A stretch of 54,241 bases of DNA from Caulobacter radicis (GTDB taxonomy: Bacteria; Pseudomonadota; Alphaproteobacteria; Caulobacterales; Caulobacteraceae): positions 1-54,241 of the forward strand of contig NZ_QDKO01000018.1 in the NCBI RefSeq assembly GCF_003094615.1. The letters run 5' to 3'. Shown one piece after another: positions 25,975-35,764 of the stretch; positions within the stretch are counted from its first letter, which is position 1; each line of letters starts with the position of its first letter. The position numbers and the translations under genes were made by a program. The notes under the pieces were generated by a model. That model was not told where the DNA came from, did not search any database, and saw only the letters and a program-made list of their open reading frames with translations.

Positions 25975-28900
25975 TCAGAAGGGCGACTGGACCGTCAGTC
26001 TGACGCCCTGGCTGTCGCTGTCCTTCGTGACCATGTTGTCGAAGTCCAGGCCCAGCTTGAGGCCGCTCTTGATGGTCAGGTCGGCCCCGAGCTCCAGCCG
26101 CAGCTGGTCGCGGTCGATCGGATCCACCGTCAGGCGGTAGGTCGGCCCGCCCACCCAGTCGGTGTAGTTGAGCAGGGCGTCGTTGGCCTTCTCGAAGTCG
26201 TGCGAGTATTCGACCCGGAAGCGCGGAGCCAGCAGGCCGGCCGCCGTCTTGCGGAGGAACTCGCCGCGCAGACCCAGCGTACCCGTCAGGCTCTTCACCG
26301 TCTGGGCATGGTAGGTCAGGCCGAAGGGCCCACCGCCGTCTTCCGAGAACTTGTCCAGGTTCGAGCGGCTGTAGGCGACGCGGCCATAGGGCGACAGCAG
26401 GCTGGTCTGCGTCCGGTGCTCCATCCCGAAGGTCAGAGCCGCGAACACCTGGTCGCCGTCACGCTCGCCGTTCACCAGCTCGCCCGTCGAGGTGACGTAG
26501 CGGCGGGTGTCGAAGTCGAGCGTGCCGTAGCCGAGGACCCCGTCGATGAAGGTCTTCTCGCCCGTCTTCAGGCTGGCGTAGAGGCCGGCGCTGTAGCTTT
26601 CGGCCTTGCTCTTGGTGCCCGACTTGCCGATCCGGCTGGAGTCGCGGCCGTAGCCGAGACCCAGGCCGAAGGCGAAGTCTTCGTTCACCCGGTAGTCGAC
26701 GCCGCCGGTCAGGCCGTCGGTGGTGAAGCGGAAGCCGCTTTGCGACCCGACCGCGTCACGCATACCGAAGTCCGCCGAACCAGCCGCCCAGACGCCCCAG
26801 CGCTTGGGACCGGCCTGGCCGTCTTCGCCGTCGTCCTTCTCGGTGTAGCCGGCCGTGTCGGCGGGCAGCAGCGGGCTGGACGGATCGACCGCGTCGTTCA
26901 TGCCGAGGCTGGCGTACTTGCGGAACCGCTCGCGCGCTTCCAGTCCGTCATCGCGCTCGGTGCGACCACCGTTGACGCTGACCCCGAACCCGCGACCCGC
27001 GCCGCCGCCGTTGTGCAGCTGCTCGAGGCGACGGTTGAAGTTGCTGATCTGGGCGTCGGCGAAGCGGACAGCCGCTGCGTCCTGGGCCGCGATCAGACCC
27101 TTCACTTCCGGATCCTTCGACGGGTCCGGACGAGCCGTGACGATCACGTTGATCCGGCCGGGGGCCGAAGTCGCGAAGGCGTTGCTCAGGGTGTAGGTCA
27201 CCACCGCCGTGCCCGCGAAGGCGTTGTCGGGGGTGTAGGTCAGGGTGTAGGCGCCCGACGAGGGGCTGGTCACCACGGCCGCGCCGGAGTTGGCGGGCGT
27301 GATCGACACCACCGCCGCCCCGGTGAACGGCCCGCCGCTGGCCCCGGCCACCAGATTAACGACCGCCTTCTGGCCGGCGAGGATCTCGACGGTGATCGGC
27401 GGCGCCGTCAGGGGCGCGGGATTGACGGTGACGGTCACCGGAACCGGGTTGGACGCACCGAACGGGTTGTTGATCCGATAGGTGAAGCTGTCCGAACCGG
27501 AGAAGCCGGTAGCCGGGGTGTAGACGATGGTCTCGCCGTTCGCCGTCGCCGTGCCCTTGGTCGGGGCGGTGGCGACCGCGACGCCCGTGAACGGGCTGCC
27601 GGTGGCGCCTTGGGTGGCGGCCAGGGTCACCGACTGGCCGGCCAGGACGGTGATCGTCTGGGCCGTCTGGGTCGGGACCGCCAGCGGGTTGACCGTGACG
27701 GTGACCGTCGCCGGACCGCCCGTGCCGCCGGGGCCGGTCGCCGTGTAGGTGAAGGTGTCCGTGCCGAAGAAGTTCGTGGCCGGGACATAGTTCACTTCCA
27801 GGCCCGAGATCGTCGCCGTGCCGTTGGCCGGAGCCGTGGCGATGGCGATGGTCGTGATCGGACCGGTGTCGTTGGTGGTCACCGGGATGGCCACCGAGGC
27901 GTTGGCGTTGACGGTCGCGGTGTCGGCGACCACGACCGGAGCCGGGGCGGCGACCTGGACGGTGATCTGGGCCGGGGCGGACTGACCGCCCGGACCGACA
28001 GCCGCGTACATGAAGCTGTCCTGGCCGTAATAGCCCGGGTTCGGCGTGTAGGTGATGGTCACCGACGGGCCGGACTGCGAGCGCATCCGCGAGGCGCCGC
28101 CGCTCACCACCGCCGTGCCGTTGGCCGGGGGCTGGGTGATGATGACGCTGTCGTAGAAGCCGTTGATCTCGCTGGACACGTCGATGACGGCGGCTTGGCC
28201 GGCCGGCGTGTCGGTGGCGACCGGCTCGACGACCGGCGGCGGGGCTTCGGCGACCTCCAGGGTGAAGGTCGACTGGGCCGTCGCCGGACCGTTGCCCGTG
28301 GACGAGTCGGTGGCCGTCACGGTGAGCGGGAACGAGCCCGGCTCGGTGACGACGCCCGACAGCGTGCTGCCCGAGAAGCTCAGGCCAGCCGGCAGGGCGC
28401 CCGTCAGCGTGTAGCTGTAGGCAGGCACGCCGCCGGCGGCTTGGAACGTGACGTTGACGGTCGCGCCATAGGCCTGGGCCGGGATCGAGGCCGGGGTCAG
28501 GGTCAGGTTCGCCCCGGCGATGACCAGGGTCAGCTGGTTGACGCCCACCGCGCCGTAGGCGTCGGTCGCCGTGACTTCGAAGCCGAAGGACCCCGAAGCG
28601 GTCGGCGTGCCCGAAAGCGCGCCGGCGCTGCTCAGCGTCACCCCGGCCGGCAGGGCGCCGGTCATGGTGTAGCTGTAGGGCGCCGTGCCGCCGTTGGTGG
28701 CCAGCACCTGGTTGTAGGCCTGGCCCGCCACGCCGTTGGCCGGCGAGGTGGTGACCAGGGTGACCTGGGCGATCGCCACGCTATAGGCCTGGGCGACCGG
28801 GAAGCCGTTCGCATCCGTGGCGGTGACCGTGAAGTTGAAGGTCCCCGTCTGGGTCTGCAGGGCCGCGCCCGAGATCACGCCGCCCGGGCTCAGGGTCAGG

Positions 28901-31900
28901 CCGCCCGGCAGGGCGCCGGCGGTGACCGCGTAGCTGTAGGGCGAGGTGCCGCCCGCCGCCGAGAAGGTGGCGTTGTAGGGCACGGTGGCCGTACCGGCCG
29001 GCAGCGGACCGGCCGCCGGCGACAGGGTCATGGACGGCGCGCCGACCACCAGGCTGTAGGCGGTCGGAGTCCCGGCATAGGGACCCGGCGCGCCCGAGCC
29101 GTCGCTCGGCGTGACCGTGAAGTTGAAGGTCCCGGTGACCGTGGCCGAGCCGGAAAGAACGCCGGCCGGGCTCAGGGTCAGACCGCTGGGCAGAGCGCCG
29201 GCGGTGACCGCGAAGGTGCGCGGCGCCACGCCGCCCGTCGCCGTGAAGTCCTGGCGATAGGCGATGAAGGCCGTGGCGCTCGGCAGGGCGCCGGCCGCCG
29301 GAGCGGTGATCGTCACCGTCGGAGCGTTGATGACGATCGGGAAGCTGGCCGAACCGATGGCGCCGTAGGCGTCGGTGGCCGAGATCAGCGGGTTGAAGGT
29401 CCCGGCGACGGTCGGGGTCCCCGAAAGGACGCCGGCCGTGCTGAGGGTCAGGCCGTCCGGCAGGCCGGTGGCGGCATAGCTATAGGGCGCCGTGCCGGTC
29501 GTGGCCGTGAAGGTCGCGTCGACATAGGCCACCGCGACGGTCCCGCCGGGCGGCGTGCCGGCGACCACCAGGGTCGGCGCCGTCACGGTGACGGTGACCG
29601 TGGCCGGGGCCGAGGACCCGCCCGCGTTGTCGCCCGTATAGGTGAAGGTGTCCGTGCCCGAGAAGCCGGGCGTCGGCACGTAGTCGAAGGTGGCGGTCGG
29701 GCCCGCGCCGACCAGCGTCGCCGTCCCGTGGCTTGGGGCGGTGGCGATGGTGACCCCGGTCGCCGGCACGCCGGTCAGGTTCGGAGTGATCGTGTTGGTG
29801 GTGCTGTTGGCGGCCACGGTCGCGGCCACCGCGTTAGCCGTCGGCGGAGCCGGGGCGTTCACGGTCAGGAAGTAGATGGTCTCGACGTGGTAGGGGCCGG
29901 CGCCGGTCGTGGCGTCGGTGCTGCGGATCGTGAAGCTGAAGTTGCCCACGACCGTCGGCGTGCCCGAGAGGACCCCGCCCGTGCTGAGGGTGACGCCGGT
30001 GGGCAGCGAGCCGCCGCCAGCGACGATGTTGTACTGGTAGGGCGCGGTGCCCCCCGTGGTGGTCATGGTCTGGCTGTAGGCCGAGTGCTGGACCGCATCC
30101 GGCAGGCTGGCCGGATTCAGAGCCAGGGTCGGACCGTCGACCGTGGTGCTGAAGGTCTGCGTGGCGCCGAACGGAGATCCCCCGCCGGTGGTGGAGTCGC
30201 GGACCTCGATGTCGAAGTTGAAGGGACCCGACGCGGTCGGCGTGCCGGTGATCTGGCCGTTCGACGACAGGGTCAGGCCCGCCGGCAGCGACGTGCCGTT
30301 GGCCATGAGGAAGCTATAGGGAGCCGTCCCGCCGGCGCCGGCGAGGCTGGCGCTGTAGGGCTGGCCCGCCGTCATGGTCGGAAGGCTGGTCGAGACGAAG
30401 CTCAGGGACGGGGCGCTGAACGAGCCCGTGTAGGTCTGCGTGCCGAGGAACGGCGCGCCGGCCCCGGTCGAAGAGTCCTGAGCGGTGACGGTGAAGCTGA
30501 AGGCGCCCGCCAGGGTCGGCGTGCCGCTGACCTGGCCGGTCGACGACAGGCTGAGCCCCGCCGGCATCGAACCCGAGACCGCGTAGCTGTAGGGGGCCAC
30601 GCCGCCGCTGGCGGTGATGGTCCGGTTGTAGGCGGCCCCGGCCTGGCCGTTGATCGGCGTGATCGGGTCCAGCGCGATCGTCGGCGCGCCGATGGTCCAG
30701 TTATAGGTCGTCGAGCCCGTATAGGGACCCGCGCCGGAGCTGGAGTCGGTGGCCGTGACCGTGAAGGTGAAGACGCCCGCGCCGGTCACCGTGCCCGTGA
30801 TCTGGCCGCCGGTCGACAGGCTAAGGCCCGTCGGCAGGGTCCCGGTGTGGGCGAAGGTGTAGCCCGACGTACCGCCGCTGGCGGTGATCGTCTGGTTCAC
30901 CGTCGTACCGGTGGTGACCGAGGTCAGCGAGCCGGGCGAGACCGTGATGGTCGGCGCATCGACCGTCAGGCTGTAGTTCTCGGTGATCTGGAACGGCCCC
31001 GAACCGCTGGAGCTGTCCGTGGCGGTGATGCTGAAGGTGAAGGGACCGCCGCCTTGCGTCGGCGTGCCCGAGAGCTGGTCGCCGCTGAAGCTGAGACCCG
31101 TCGGCAGCGTGCCGGCCTGGGCATAGGTGTAGGGCCCGGTGCCGCCCGACGCCGCGAAGGTGCGGGTATAGGCGGTGGCGATCGTCGCATTGGTCGCCGG
31201 GGTGTTCGGCGACAGCGACAGCGTGGGCGCGGCGATGGTGATGGCGTAGGCCTGCGAGTGGACGTAACGCCCGCCCGCACCCGTGCCGCCGCCGGTGCTG
31301 GAGTCGGTGGCTTCGATGTTGAAGTTGTAGGTCCCCGCGCCCGTCGGCGTGCCGCTGATGCCGCCGCCGGCCGAGAGGGTGAGACCCGGAGGCAGGCTGC
31401 CGTTCCAGGCGAAGGTGTAGGGAGCCGTGCCGCCCGAAGCGGTGACGGTGGCGGTGTAGGGGGCCGCGATCGTCCCGCCGGTCAGCGGCGAAGCCGGCGA
31501 CACGGTAATGCTCGGCGCGGCGACCACCAGGGTATAGGCCTGGGTCCCCGAGTACGTGCCGCCGGCGGTCGAGTCCTGGGCGCGGATGGTGATCGGGAAC
31601 GAGCCGCCCTCCGTCGGGACGCCCGAGATCGAGCTGCCCGAGAAGGTCAGACCGTCTGGCAGCGTGCCGCTGTCGAGGGTGATGGTGTAGGGGCCCGTGC
31701 CGCCGCTGCCCGAGAAGCTGACGTTGTAGCTGGCCGCGACCGTGCCTTGCGGCAACGAGCCAGGCGCTGGCGAAACGGTGATCGTCGGCGCGCTGACCGT
31801 GATGCTGTAGGAGGCTTGCCCCTGGTAGTTGTTGCCGCTGCTGTCGGCGCCCGTGACGGTGAAGTTGTAGGTGCCCGTCGCCGTCGGCGTGCCCGAAATC

Positions 31901-34743
31901 ACGCCGCCGCTCAGCGAGGTCCCGGGAGGCGTAGCGCCGGCCGTCACGGAGAAGGTGATCGGCGCATAGCCGCCCGTGCTGCTGAACGACTGGCTGTAGG
32001 AGACGCCGGCCTGGCCGCCCGGCAGGGCGCCCGACGCAGGCGACAGGGTGATGGTCGGCGCGGCGATGCTCAGCGAGGCCGAGGCCGTGCTGGTGTAGCT
32101 GCCGTTGCCGCCCGAGCTGTCGGTGGCGGTGACCACGACCGTGGCGTTGGTCGCCGTGGTCGGGGTGCCGCTGATGACGCCCGAACTGTTCATCGTCAGG
32201 CCGGCGGGCAGGCCCGTGGCCTGGAAGTTGCTATAGGGCGGGTTGCCGCCGCTCATGGTCACGGTCAGGGCGCCGCTGTTGTAGGCGTCGCCGACCGTGC
32301 CGGTGGAGGCCGGCAGGGTGACCGAGAACACCGGGTCGTCCACGGTCACGAAGACCTGGCCGACGTTCGACGTGCCGCCGGCGTTGGTGGCGACCCAGTT
32401 GAAGGTGTCGGTGCCGCGGAAGCCGACCGGCGGGGTGTAGCTCATCAGGCCGGCGCTATCGACGGAGACCGTCGCGCCATAGGACGAGGCGCCGACCTGG
32501 TAGCCGGTCGGGCTTTCGGTGGCGTGCGAAGCCGCGCTGAAGGTCGTCGCCGTGGCCGAACCGGAATTGTAGGTCAGGCCGCTGATGGAGAAGGACGAGG
32601 CCACCGGGGCCGGCGGCAGGCTGATCGTCAGGGTCGCCGTGGTGTTGGCGTTGTAGGGACCAGCGCCCAGCGAGCTGTCGGTGACGTTGACGGTGACGGT
32701 GAAGGTCCCGTTGACCGCCGGCGTGCCGCTGATCACGCCGCCGACGGCGCTGAGGCCCGAAGGCAGACCGTTGATGCTGTTGACGGTGTAGGTCGCGCGG
32801 CCGCCCGAGAAGGTCACGGGGTTGTTGCCGGCGTTATAGACGCGTTCGACCGTGGCCGTGGGCGCCGGCAGCGTCAGCGTGATCGTCGGATTGCCGATCG
32901 TGACGGTGACCGTGGCCGGCGCCGAGGTGCCGCCGATGTTGGTCGCCGTGTAGGTGAAGCTGTCGTTGGCGTTCCGGTAGCCGACGGGCGGCGTATAGGT
33001 CGCGATGCCGCTGCTGTTGACGCTGACGCTGCCGCCCTGGGCCGTGGTGGCCGAACCGACCGCGTAGTTGGTCGGCGTACCGCCCCCGGTAATATAGAGT
33101 GACAGGTCGATGTTCGTCGTCAGGTTCGCGCCCGTATTATAGGCGATGATCGACCCATAGGTCTGCGAACTGGCGACCGGCGGCGCGACGAAGGTGAAGT
33201 TGGACGAAGCCGAGCCGCCCGGCGTCGCCACCGAAACCACGACGGTGGCCGCGCCGTGGGCGGGCGTGTTGAAGACGATCGTGGTCGCGCTGGCCGAGGT
33301 CGGAGTCACGGTGGAACCGTCGACCGTCAAGACGGCGTTCGTCAGGTTCGTACCGGTGATCGTCACGCTCGTGCCGCCGGCGGTAGATCCGGCATTGGGC
33401 GACAGGTTCGATATGGTCGGCGCAGCGACGTACTCGAAGCTGGACGAAGCCGTGCCGCCAGTGGTGGTGACGACGACGGGAACGCTGGCGGCGACGTGCG
33501 CGGGCGTGGTGAACACCACCGAGGTCGCGCTGGTGGACGAGGGCGTCACGGTGACCCCATCGACGGTCAGGGTGGCGCCGGAAAGGTTCGTGCCGCTGAT
33601 GCTCACGGAGGATCCGCCGCCGGTCGGCCCCTGGTTGGGCGTCAGTGACGAGATCGTCGGCGGAGGCACGTAGCTGAAGGTGGAGGTCGCCGTGCCGCCG
33701 GTCGTGGTCACGGCGACGACGACGTCGCCCGCGGCGTGGGCCGGCGTGGTGACGGTGATCGCGGTGGGGCTGGAAGAGGTGGGGGTCACGCCGACGCCGT
33801 CGATGGTCACGGTGGCGCCCGTGAAGTTCGAGCCGTTGATCGTCAGGGCCGTGCCGCCGGCCGTCGGTCCTGCGGTGGGCGACAGCGACGAGATCGTCGG
33901 CGGGGGAACGTAGGTGTAGTTGGTGGTGGCCGTGCCGCCGGCGGTGGTCACGGCGACCACGACGGCGCCGGCCGCGTGCGCGGGGGTGTTGAAGGTGATC
34001 TGGGTGTCGCTGGCCGCGGAGGGGGTCACGGTCGCGCCATCGACGGTCAAGGTGGCGTTCGCCAGGGCGGCACCATTGAGCTGCACGCTCGTGGCGCCGC
34101 TGGTGGGGCCCGCCGAGGGAGAGATGCTTGAGATTGTGGGAACCGGCGGCAAGCAGCTGGCGGTGATAACGACCGTGCCGGCCGCGCCGGCCAGGCCGAC
34201 GATCCGGGATTCCAGCGCGTACTCCGACGCGGCCAAATTCCAGCTGATAGTGCCGTCGCCGGTGAGATTCTGGCTATTGACGAGCGAGCCGATCCCGACG
34301 TCGTTCGCACCCCTGTAAAGGCGAGCGTTTATATTGGTGGCGCCGCTGAACGTGGCGGTGACAGTAACCTGCTCGCCTACCGTATAGTTGTACTTGGCTC
34401 CGCCGTTGTACCAACTGTCTCTCGCTGCGTGGTTGGACAGCTGTGTCAACAGCCCGTTCAGGGTGCTGGTCCCGCTCGTCATCCTCGCGCTTGTGGTGTT
34501 GAGCGTGCCACCGGAGTAGGTCGAGCTCTGGTTCAGGGCGCCGGCGTTAATCGCATCGCAGAACGCCGAGGCGAAGGCCGTGGAGGGCCCGACCGCGGCC
34601 GCCAGCAAGGCGACCATGGCCATGACCATGTAGCGCGCGCGCTGCATGACCGTGCGCTCGCGGCCACGCAGAACCTGCGCATCGCCAAACTGCGATGCAG
34701 TCGCGTTACCCCGCAGAATGCGGGTCATCCACCCCTGGAACAT
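25975..34743 (-). CDS. Giant autotransporter with IPT/TIG and putative-Ig repeats
   Basis: A predicted surface adhesin-like protein of about 2,922 residues. It begins with an unusually long N-terminal extension and signal peptide (hydrophobic core near 40-58, cleavage near Ala-Phe-Ala-Ser-Ala). A roughly 140-residue domain follows, carrying the protein's only two Cys. Next come four IPT/TIG repeats of about 80 residues (each starting Pro-Thr-Ile-Ser). About 15 putative-Ig units follow (core Leu-Pro-x-Gly-Leu-x-Leu-Ser...Ser-Gly-Thr-Pro). About seven cadherin-like units (Tyr-Thr-Pro...Asp-Ser-Phe-Thr-Tyr) are mixed in, mostly near the end. A short helix precedes an autotransporter beta-barrel of about 290 residues ending in Phe. 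A typical AT-1 passenger is a beta-helix, so this Ig-type passenger is unusual. Start: ATG at 34743 with GGGGA six bases upstream; TTG 34761 is also in frame. Confidence 0.88.
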   Translation of the reverse strand: MFQGWMTRILRGNATASQFGDAQVLRGRERTVMQRARYMVMAMVALLAAAVGPSTAFASAFCDAINAGALNQSSTYSGGTLNTTSARMTSGTSTLNGLLTQLSNHAARDSWYNGGAKYNYTVGEQVTVTATFSGATNINARLYRGANDVGIGSLVNSQNLTGDGTISWNLAASEYALESRIVGLAGAAGTVVITASCLPPVPTISSISPSAGPTSGATSVQLNGAALANATLTVDGATVTPSAASDTQITFNTPAHAAGAVVVAVTTAGGTATTNYTYVPPPTISSLSPTAGPTAGGTALTINGSNFTGATVTIDGVGVTPTSSSPTAITVTTPAHAAGDVVVAVTTTGGTATSTFSYVPPPTISSLTPNQGPTGGGSSVSISGTNLSGATLTVDGVTVTPSSTSATSVVFTTPAHVAASVPVVVTTTGGTASSSFEYVAAPTISNLSPNAGSTAGGTSVTITGTNLTNAVLTVDGSTVTPTSASATTIVFNTPAHGAATVVVSVATPGGSASSNFTFVAPPVASSQTYGSIIAYNTGANLTTNIDLSLYITGGGTPTNYAVGSATTAQGGSVSVNSSGIATYTPPVGYRNANDSFTYTATNIGGTSAPATVTVTIGNPTITLTLPAPTATVERVYNAGNNPVTFSGGRATYTVNSINGLPSGLSAVGGVISGTPAVNGTFTVTVNVTDSSLGAGPYNANTTATLTISLPPAPVASSFSISGLTYNSGSATATTFSAASHATESPTGYQVGASSYGATVSVDSAGLMSYTPPVGFRGTDTFNWVATNAGGTSNVGQVFVTVDDPVFSVTLPASTGTVGDAYNSGALTVTMSGGNPPYSNFQATGLPAGLTMNSSGVISGTPTTATNATVVVTATDSSGGNGSYTSTASASLSIAAPTITLSPASGALPGGQAGVSYSQSFSSTGGYAPITFSVTAGATPPGTSLSGGVISGTPTATGTYNFTVTGADSSGNNYQGQASYSITVSAPTITVSPAPGSLPQGTVAASYNVSFSGSGGTGPYTITLDSGTLPDGLTFSGSSISGVPTEGGSFPITIRAQDSTAGGTYSGTQAYTLVVAAPSITVSPASPLTGGTIAAPYTATVTASGGTAPYTFAWNGSLPPGLTLSAGGGISGTPTGAGTYNFNIEATDSSTGGGTGAGGRYVHSQAYAITIAAPTLSLSPNTPATNATIATAYTRTFAASGGTGPYTYAQAGTLPTGLSFSGDQLSGTPTQGGGPFTFSITATDSSSGSGPFQITENYSLTVDAPTITVSPGSLTSVTTGTTVNQTITASGGTSGYTFAHTGTLPTGLSLSTGGQITGTVTGAGVFTFTVTATDSSSGAGPYTGSTTYNWTIGAPTIALDPITPINGQAGAAYNRTITASGGVAPYSYAVSGSMPAGLSLSSTGQVSGTPTLAGAFSFTVTAQDSSTGAGAPFLGTQTYTGSFSAPSLSFVSTSLPTMTAGQPYSASLAGAGGTAPYSFLMANGTSLPAGLTLSSNGQITGTPTASGPFNFDIEVRDSTTGGGSPFGATQTFSTTVDGPTLALNPASLPDAVQHSAYSQTMTTTGGTAPYQYNIVAGGGSLPTGVTLSTGGVLSGTPTVVGNFSFTIRSTDATTGAGPYHVETIYFLTVNAPAPPTANAVAATVAANSTTNTITPNLTGVPATGVTIATAPSHGTATLVGAGPTATFDYVPTPGFSGTDTFTYTGDNAGGSSAPATVTVTVTAPTLVVAGTPPGGTVAVAYVDATFTATTGTAPYSYAATGLPDGLTLSTAGVLSGTPTVAGTFNPLISATDAYGAIGSASFPIVINAPTVTITAPAAGALPSATAFIAYRQDFTATGGVAPRTFAVTAGALPSGLTLSPAGVLSGSATVTGTFNFTVTPSDGSGAPGPYAGTPTAYSLVVGAPSMTLSPAAGPLPAGTATVPYNATFSAAGGTSPYSYAVTAGALPGGLTLSPGGVISGAALQTQTGTFNFTVTATDANGFPVAQAYSVAIAQVTLVTTSPANGVAGQAYNQVLATNGGTAPYSYTMTGALPAGVTLSSAGALSGTPTASGSFGFEVTATDAYGAVGVNQLTLVIAGANLTLTPASIPAQAYGATVNVTFQAAGGVPAYSYTLTGALPAGLSFSGSTLSGVVTEPGSFPLTVTATDSSTGNGPATAQSTFTLEVAEAPPPVVEPVATDTPAGQAAVIDVSSEINGFYDSVIITQPPANGTAVVSGGASRMRSQSGPSVTITYTPNPGYYGQDSFMYAAVGPGGQSAPAQITVQVAAPAPVVVADTATVNANASVAIPVTTNDTGPITTIAIATAPANGTATISGLEVNYVPATNFFGTDTFTYTATGPGGTGGPATVTVTVNPLAVPTQTAQTITVLAGQSVTLAATQGATGSPFTGVAVATAPTKGTATANGETIVYTPATGFSGSDSFTYRINNPFGASNPVPVTVTVNPAPLTAPPITVEILAGQKAVVNLVAGASGGPFTGAAVVSITPANSGAAVVTSPSSGAYTLTYTPDNAFAGTAVVTYTLSNAFATSAPGRINVIVTARPDPSKDPEVKGLIAAQDAAAVRFADAQISNFNRRLEQLHNGGGAGRGFGVSVNGGRTERDDGLEARERFRKYASLGMNDAVDPSSPLLPADTAGYTEKDDGEDGQAGPKRWGVWAAGSADFGMRDAVGSQSGFRFTTDGLTGGVDYRVNEDFAFGLGLGYGRDSSRIGKSGTKSKAESYSAGLYASLKTGEKTFIDGVLGYGTLDFDTRRYVTSTGELVNGERDGDQVFAALTFGMEHRTQTSLLSPYGRVAYSRSNLDKFSEDGGGPFGLTYHAQTVKSLTGTLGLRGEFLRKTAAGLLAPRFRVEYSHDFEKANDALLNYTDWVGGPTYRLTVDPIDRDQLRLELGADLTIKSGLKLGLDFDNMVTKDSDSQGVRLTVQSPF

Positions 34744-34861
34744 CAATTTCCCCAGCCCCAATTATCCACGCGCGGTAGTCCGCCCCGGACTCTACATCCG
34801 CGCGCATTACCAGCCCATTACACGTAACTGTACATTATGCACAGCCTCCAGGCGTTTCCCG

Positions 34862-34910
34862 TGTGAATTGTCACATCACGCGCGAAGGGTGTGTCCCAAA
34901 GTTGAGACAC
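34862..34910. promoter_or_regulatory. Palindromic regulatory sites between the giant autotransporter and tail-collar genes
   Basis: GTGTCCCAAAGTTGAGACAC (34891-34910) is a 20-bp near-palindrome, matching in eight of ten positions per half. Just left of it, TGTGA-ATTG-TCACA (34862-34875) is a perfect inverted repeat resembling a CRP/FNR-type site but with a four- rather than six-base spacer. Both lie in the 314-bp divergent intergenic region. The regulators are unknown. Confidence 0.55.
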
Positions 34911-35057
34911 CGATGTGCGTGACCGGTTTTCAAGGGATTTCCGGGACTTGCCGCGCGCCTGATCGGAGTCGGGGCAGCCGCGTGAAACGAGCGTCTTGCG
35001 CGCTAGGGACGTCGCTGTGTAGCCTGGCAACTCAACATTGTGGGAGGGCCTGACGCC

Positions 35058-35675
35058 ATGGACTTTTATATGGCTATGATCGTGCAGTTCGCGGGTAACT
35101 TCGCCCCGCGCAACTTCATGTACACCAACGGACAACTGATCGCGATCGCGCAGAACACCGCGCTGTTCTCGCTGCTGGGAACCACCTTCGGCGGCAACGG
35201 CCAGACCACCTTCGGCCTGCCGGACCTGCGCAGCCGCACCATGGTCGGCCCGGGCCAAGGCCCTGGCCTGCCGGCTTACGTCCAGGGCGAGCTGGCCGGT
35301 ACGCCGACCACCACCCTGAACATCACCAACCTGCCGGCCCACAACCACGCCGCGGTGTTCACCCCGACGGGCACGCCGGCCGTGAACGTCCAGGCTCTGG
35401 GCAACGTGGTCGACGGCCAGCAAGCCGTGCAACCCACCGCCAACGCGCACATCTGTAACGCCTACGACGCGCTCAACGTGGCCCAGGCCGGCATCTTCGC
35501 CCCGGCCGGCACCACCGGCACGGCCGTGAACCTGTCGGCCGGCACCGTCACCGGCATCGCCGGCAGCGTCACCGTCGGCATCACCGGCAACAACGCGCCG
35601 TTCGACAACATGCAGCCTTACCTCGGCCTGCAGTCGATCATCTGCGTCGCGGGCATCTTCCCCTCGCGCAACTAA
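35058..35675 (+). CDS. Phage tail-collar domain protein (microcystin-dependent-protein family)
   Basis: The 205-residue product is a stand-alone tail-collar protein of the type found in bacterial chromosomes outside prophages. It has the characteristic N terminus Phe-Ala-Gly-Asn-Phe-Ala-Pro-Arg-Asn-Phe and then Gly-Gln-Leu-Ile-Ala-Ile-Ala-Gln-Asn. After that come Leu-Gly-Thr-Thr-Phe-Gly-Gly-Asn-Gly, Phe-Gly-Leu-Pro-Asp-Leu-Arg-Ser-Arg and Asn-Leu-Pro-Ala-His-Asn-His. The C terminus is Pro-Tyr-Leu-Gly-Leu-Gln-Ser-Ile-Ile-Cys-Val-Ala-Gly. There is no signal peptide and no phage gene nearby. ATG 35058 follows GGGAGG. It is divergent from the giant autotransporter, and a strong hairpin separates it from the convergent DUF6916 gene. 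Function of the family is not established. Confidence 0.92.
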   Translation: MDFYMAMIVQFAGNFAPRNFMYTNGQLIAIAQNTALFSLLGTTFGGNGQTTFGLPDLRSRTMVGPGQGPGLPAYVQGELAGTPTTTLNITNLPAHNHAAVFTPTGTPAVNVQALGNVVDGQQAVQPTANAHICNAYDALNVAQAGIFAPAGTTGTAVNLSAGTVTGIAGSVTVGITGNNAPFDNMQPYLGLQSIICVAGIFPSRN

Positions 35676-35686
35676 TCGACGGAAAC

Positions 35687-35730
35687 GAAAGACGCCGGCC
35701 CGTGGCTGTCCACGGGCCGGCGTTTTCTAT
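35687..35730. terminator. Bidirectional terminator between tail-collar and DUF6916 genes
   Basis: ACGCCGGCCCGTGG pairs perfectly with CCACGGGCCGGCGT around CTGT, with TTTTCTATTT to the right and TTTCGTTTCC on the opposite strand. It serves both convergent genes. Confidence 0.9.
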
Positions 35731-35764
35731 TTCGGATCGCGCTTTTCCGGCCCAGCCGGCGTCG

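Noticed and set aside
26200..33102. Plus-strand open frame of 2,300 codons opposite the giant autotransporter
   Set aside because: It is a shadow produced by high GC and the repetitive antisense gene. Its composition (Arg, Gly, Asp, Ala) shows no domain, and the minus-strand gene has clear repeats and a barrel.
34861..34876. A standard CRP site at TGTGA-ATTG-TCACA
   Set aside because: The spacer is four bases, not six, so a normal CRP dimer would not fit. Kept only as an unassigned palindrome.
35058..35675. Tail-collar gene as evidence of a prophage
   Set aside because: No integrase, capsid, terminase or other tail genes are nearby. Stand-alone tail-collar proteins of this type are common in bacterial chromosomes.
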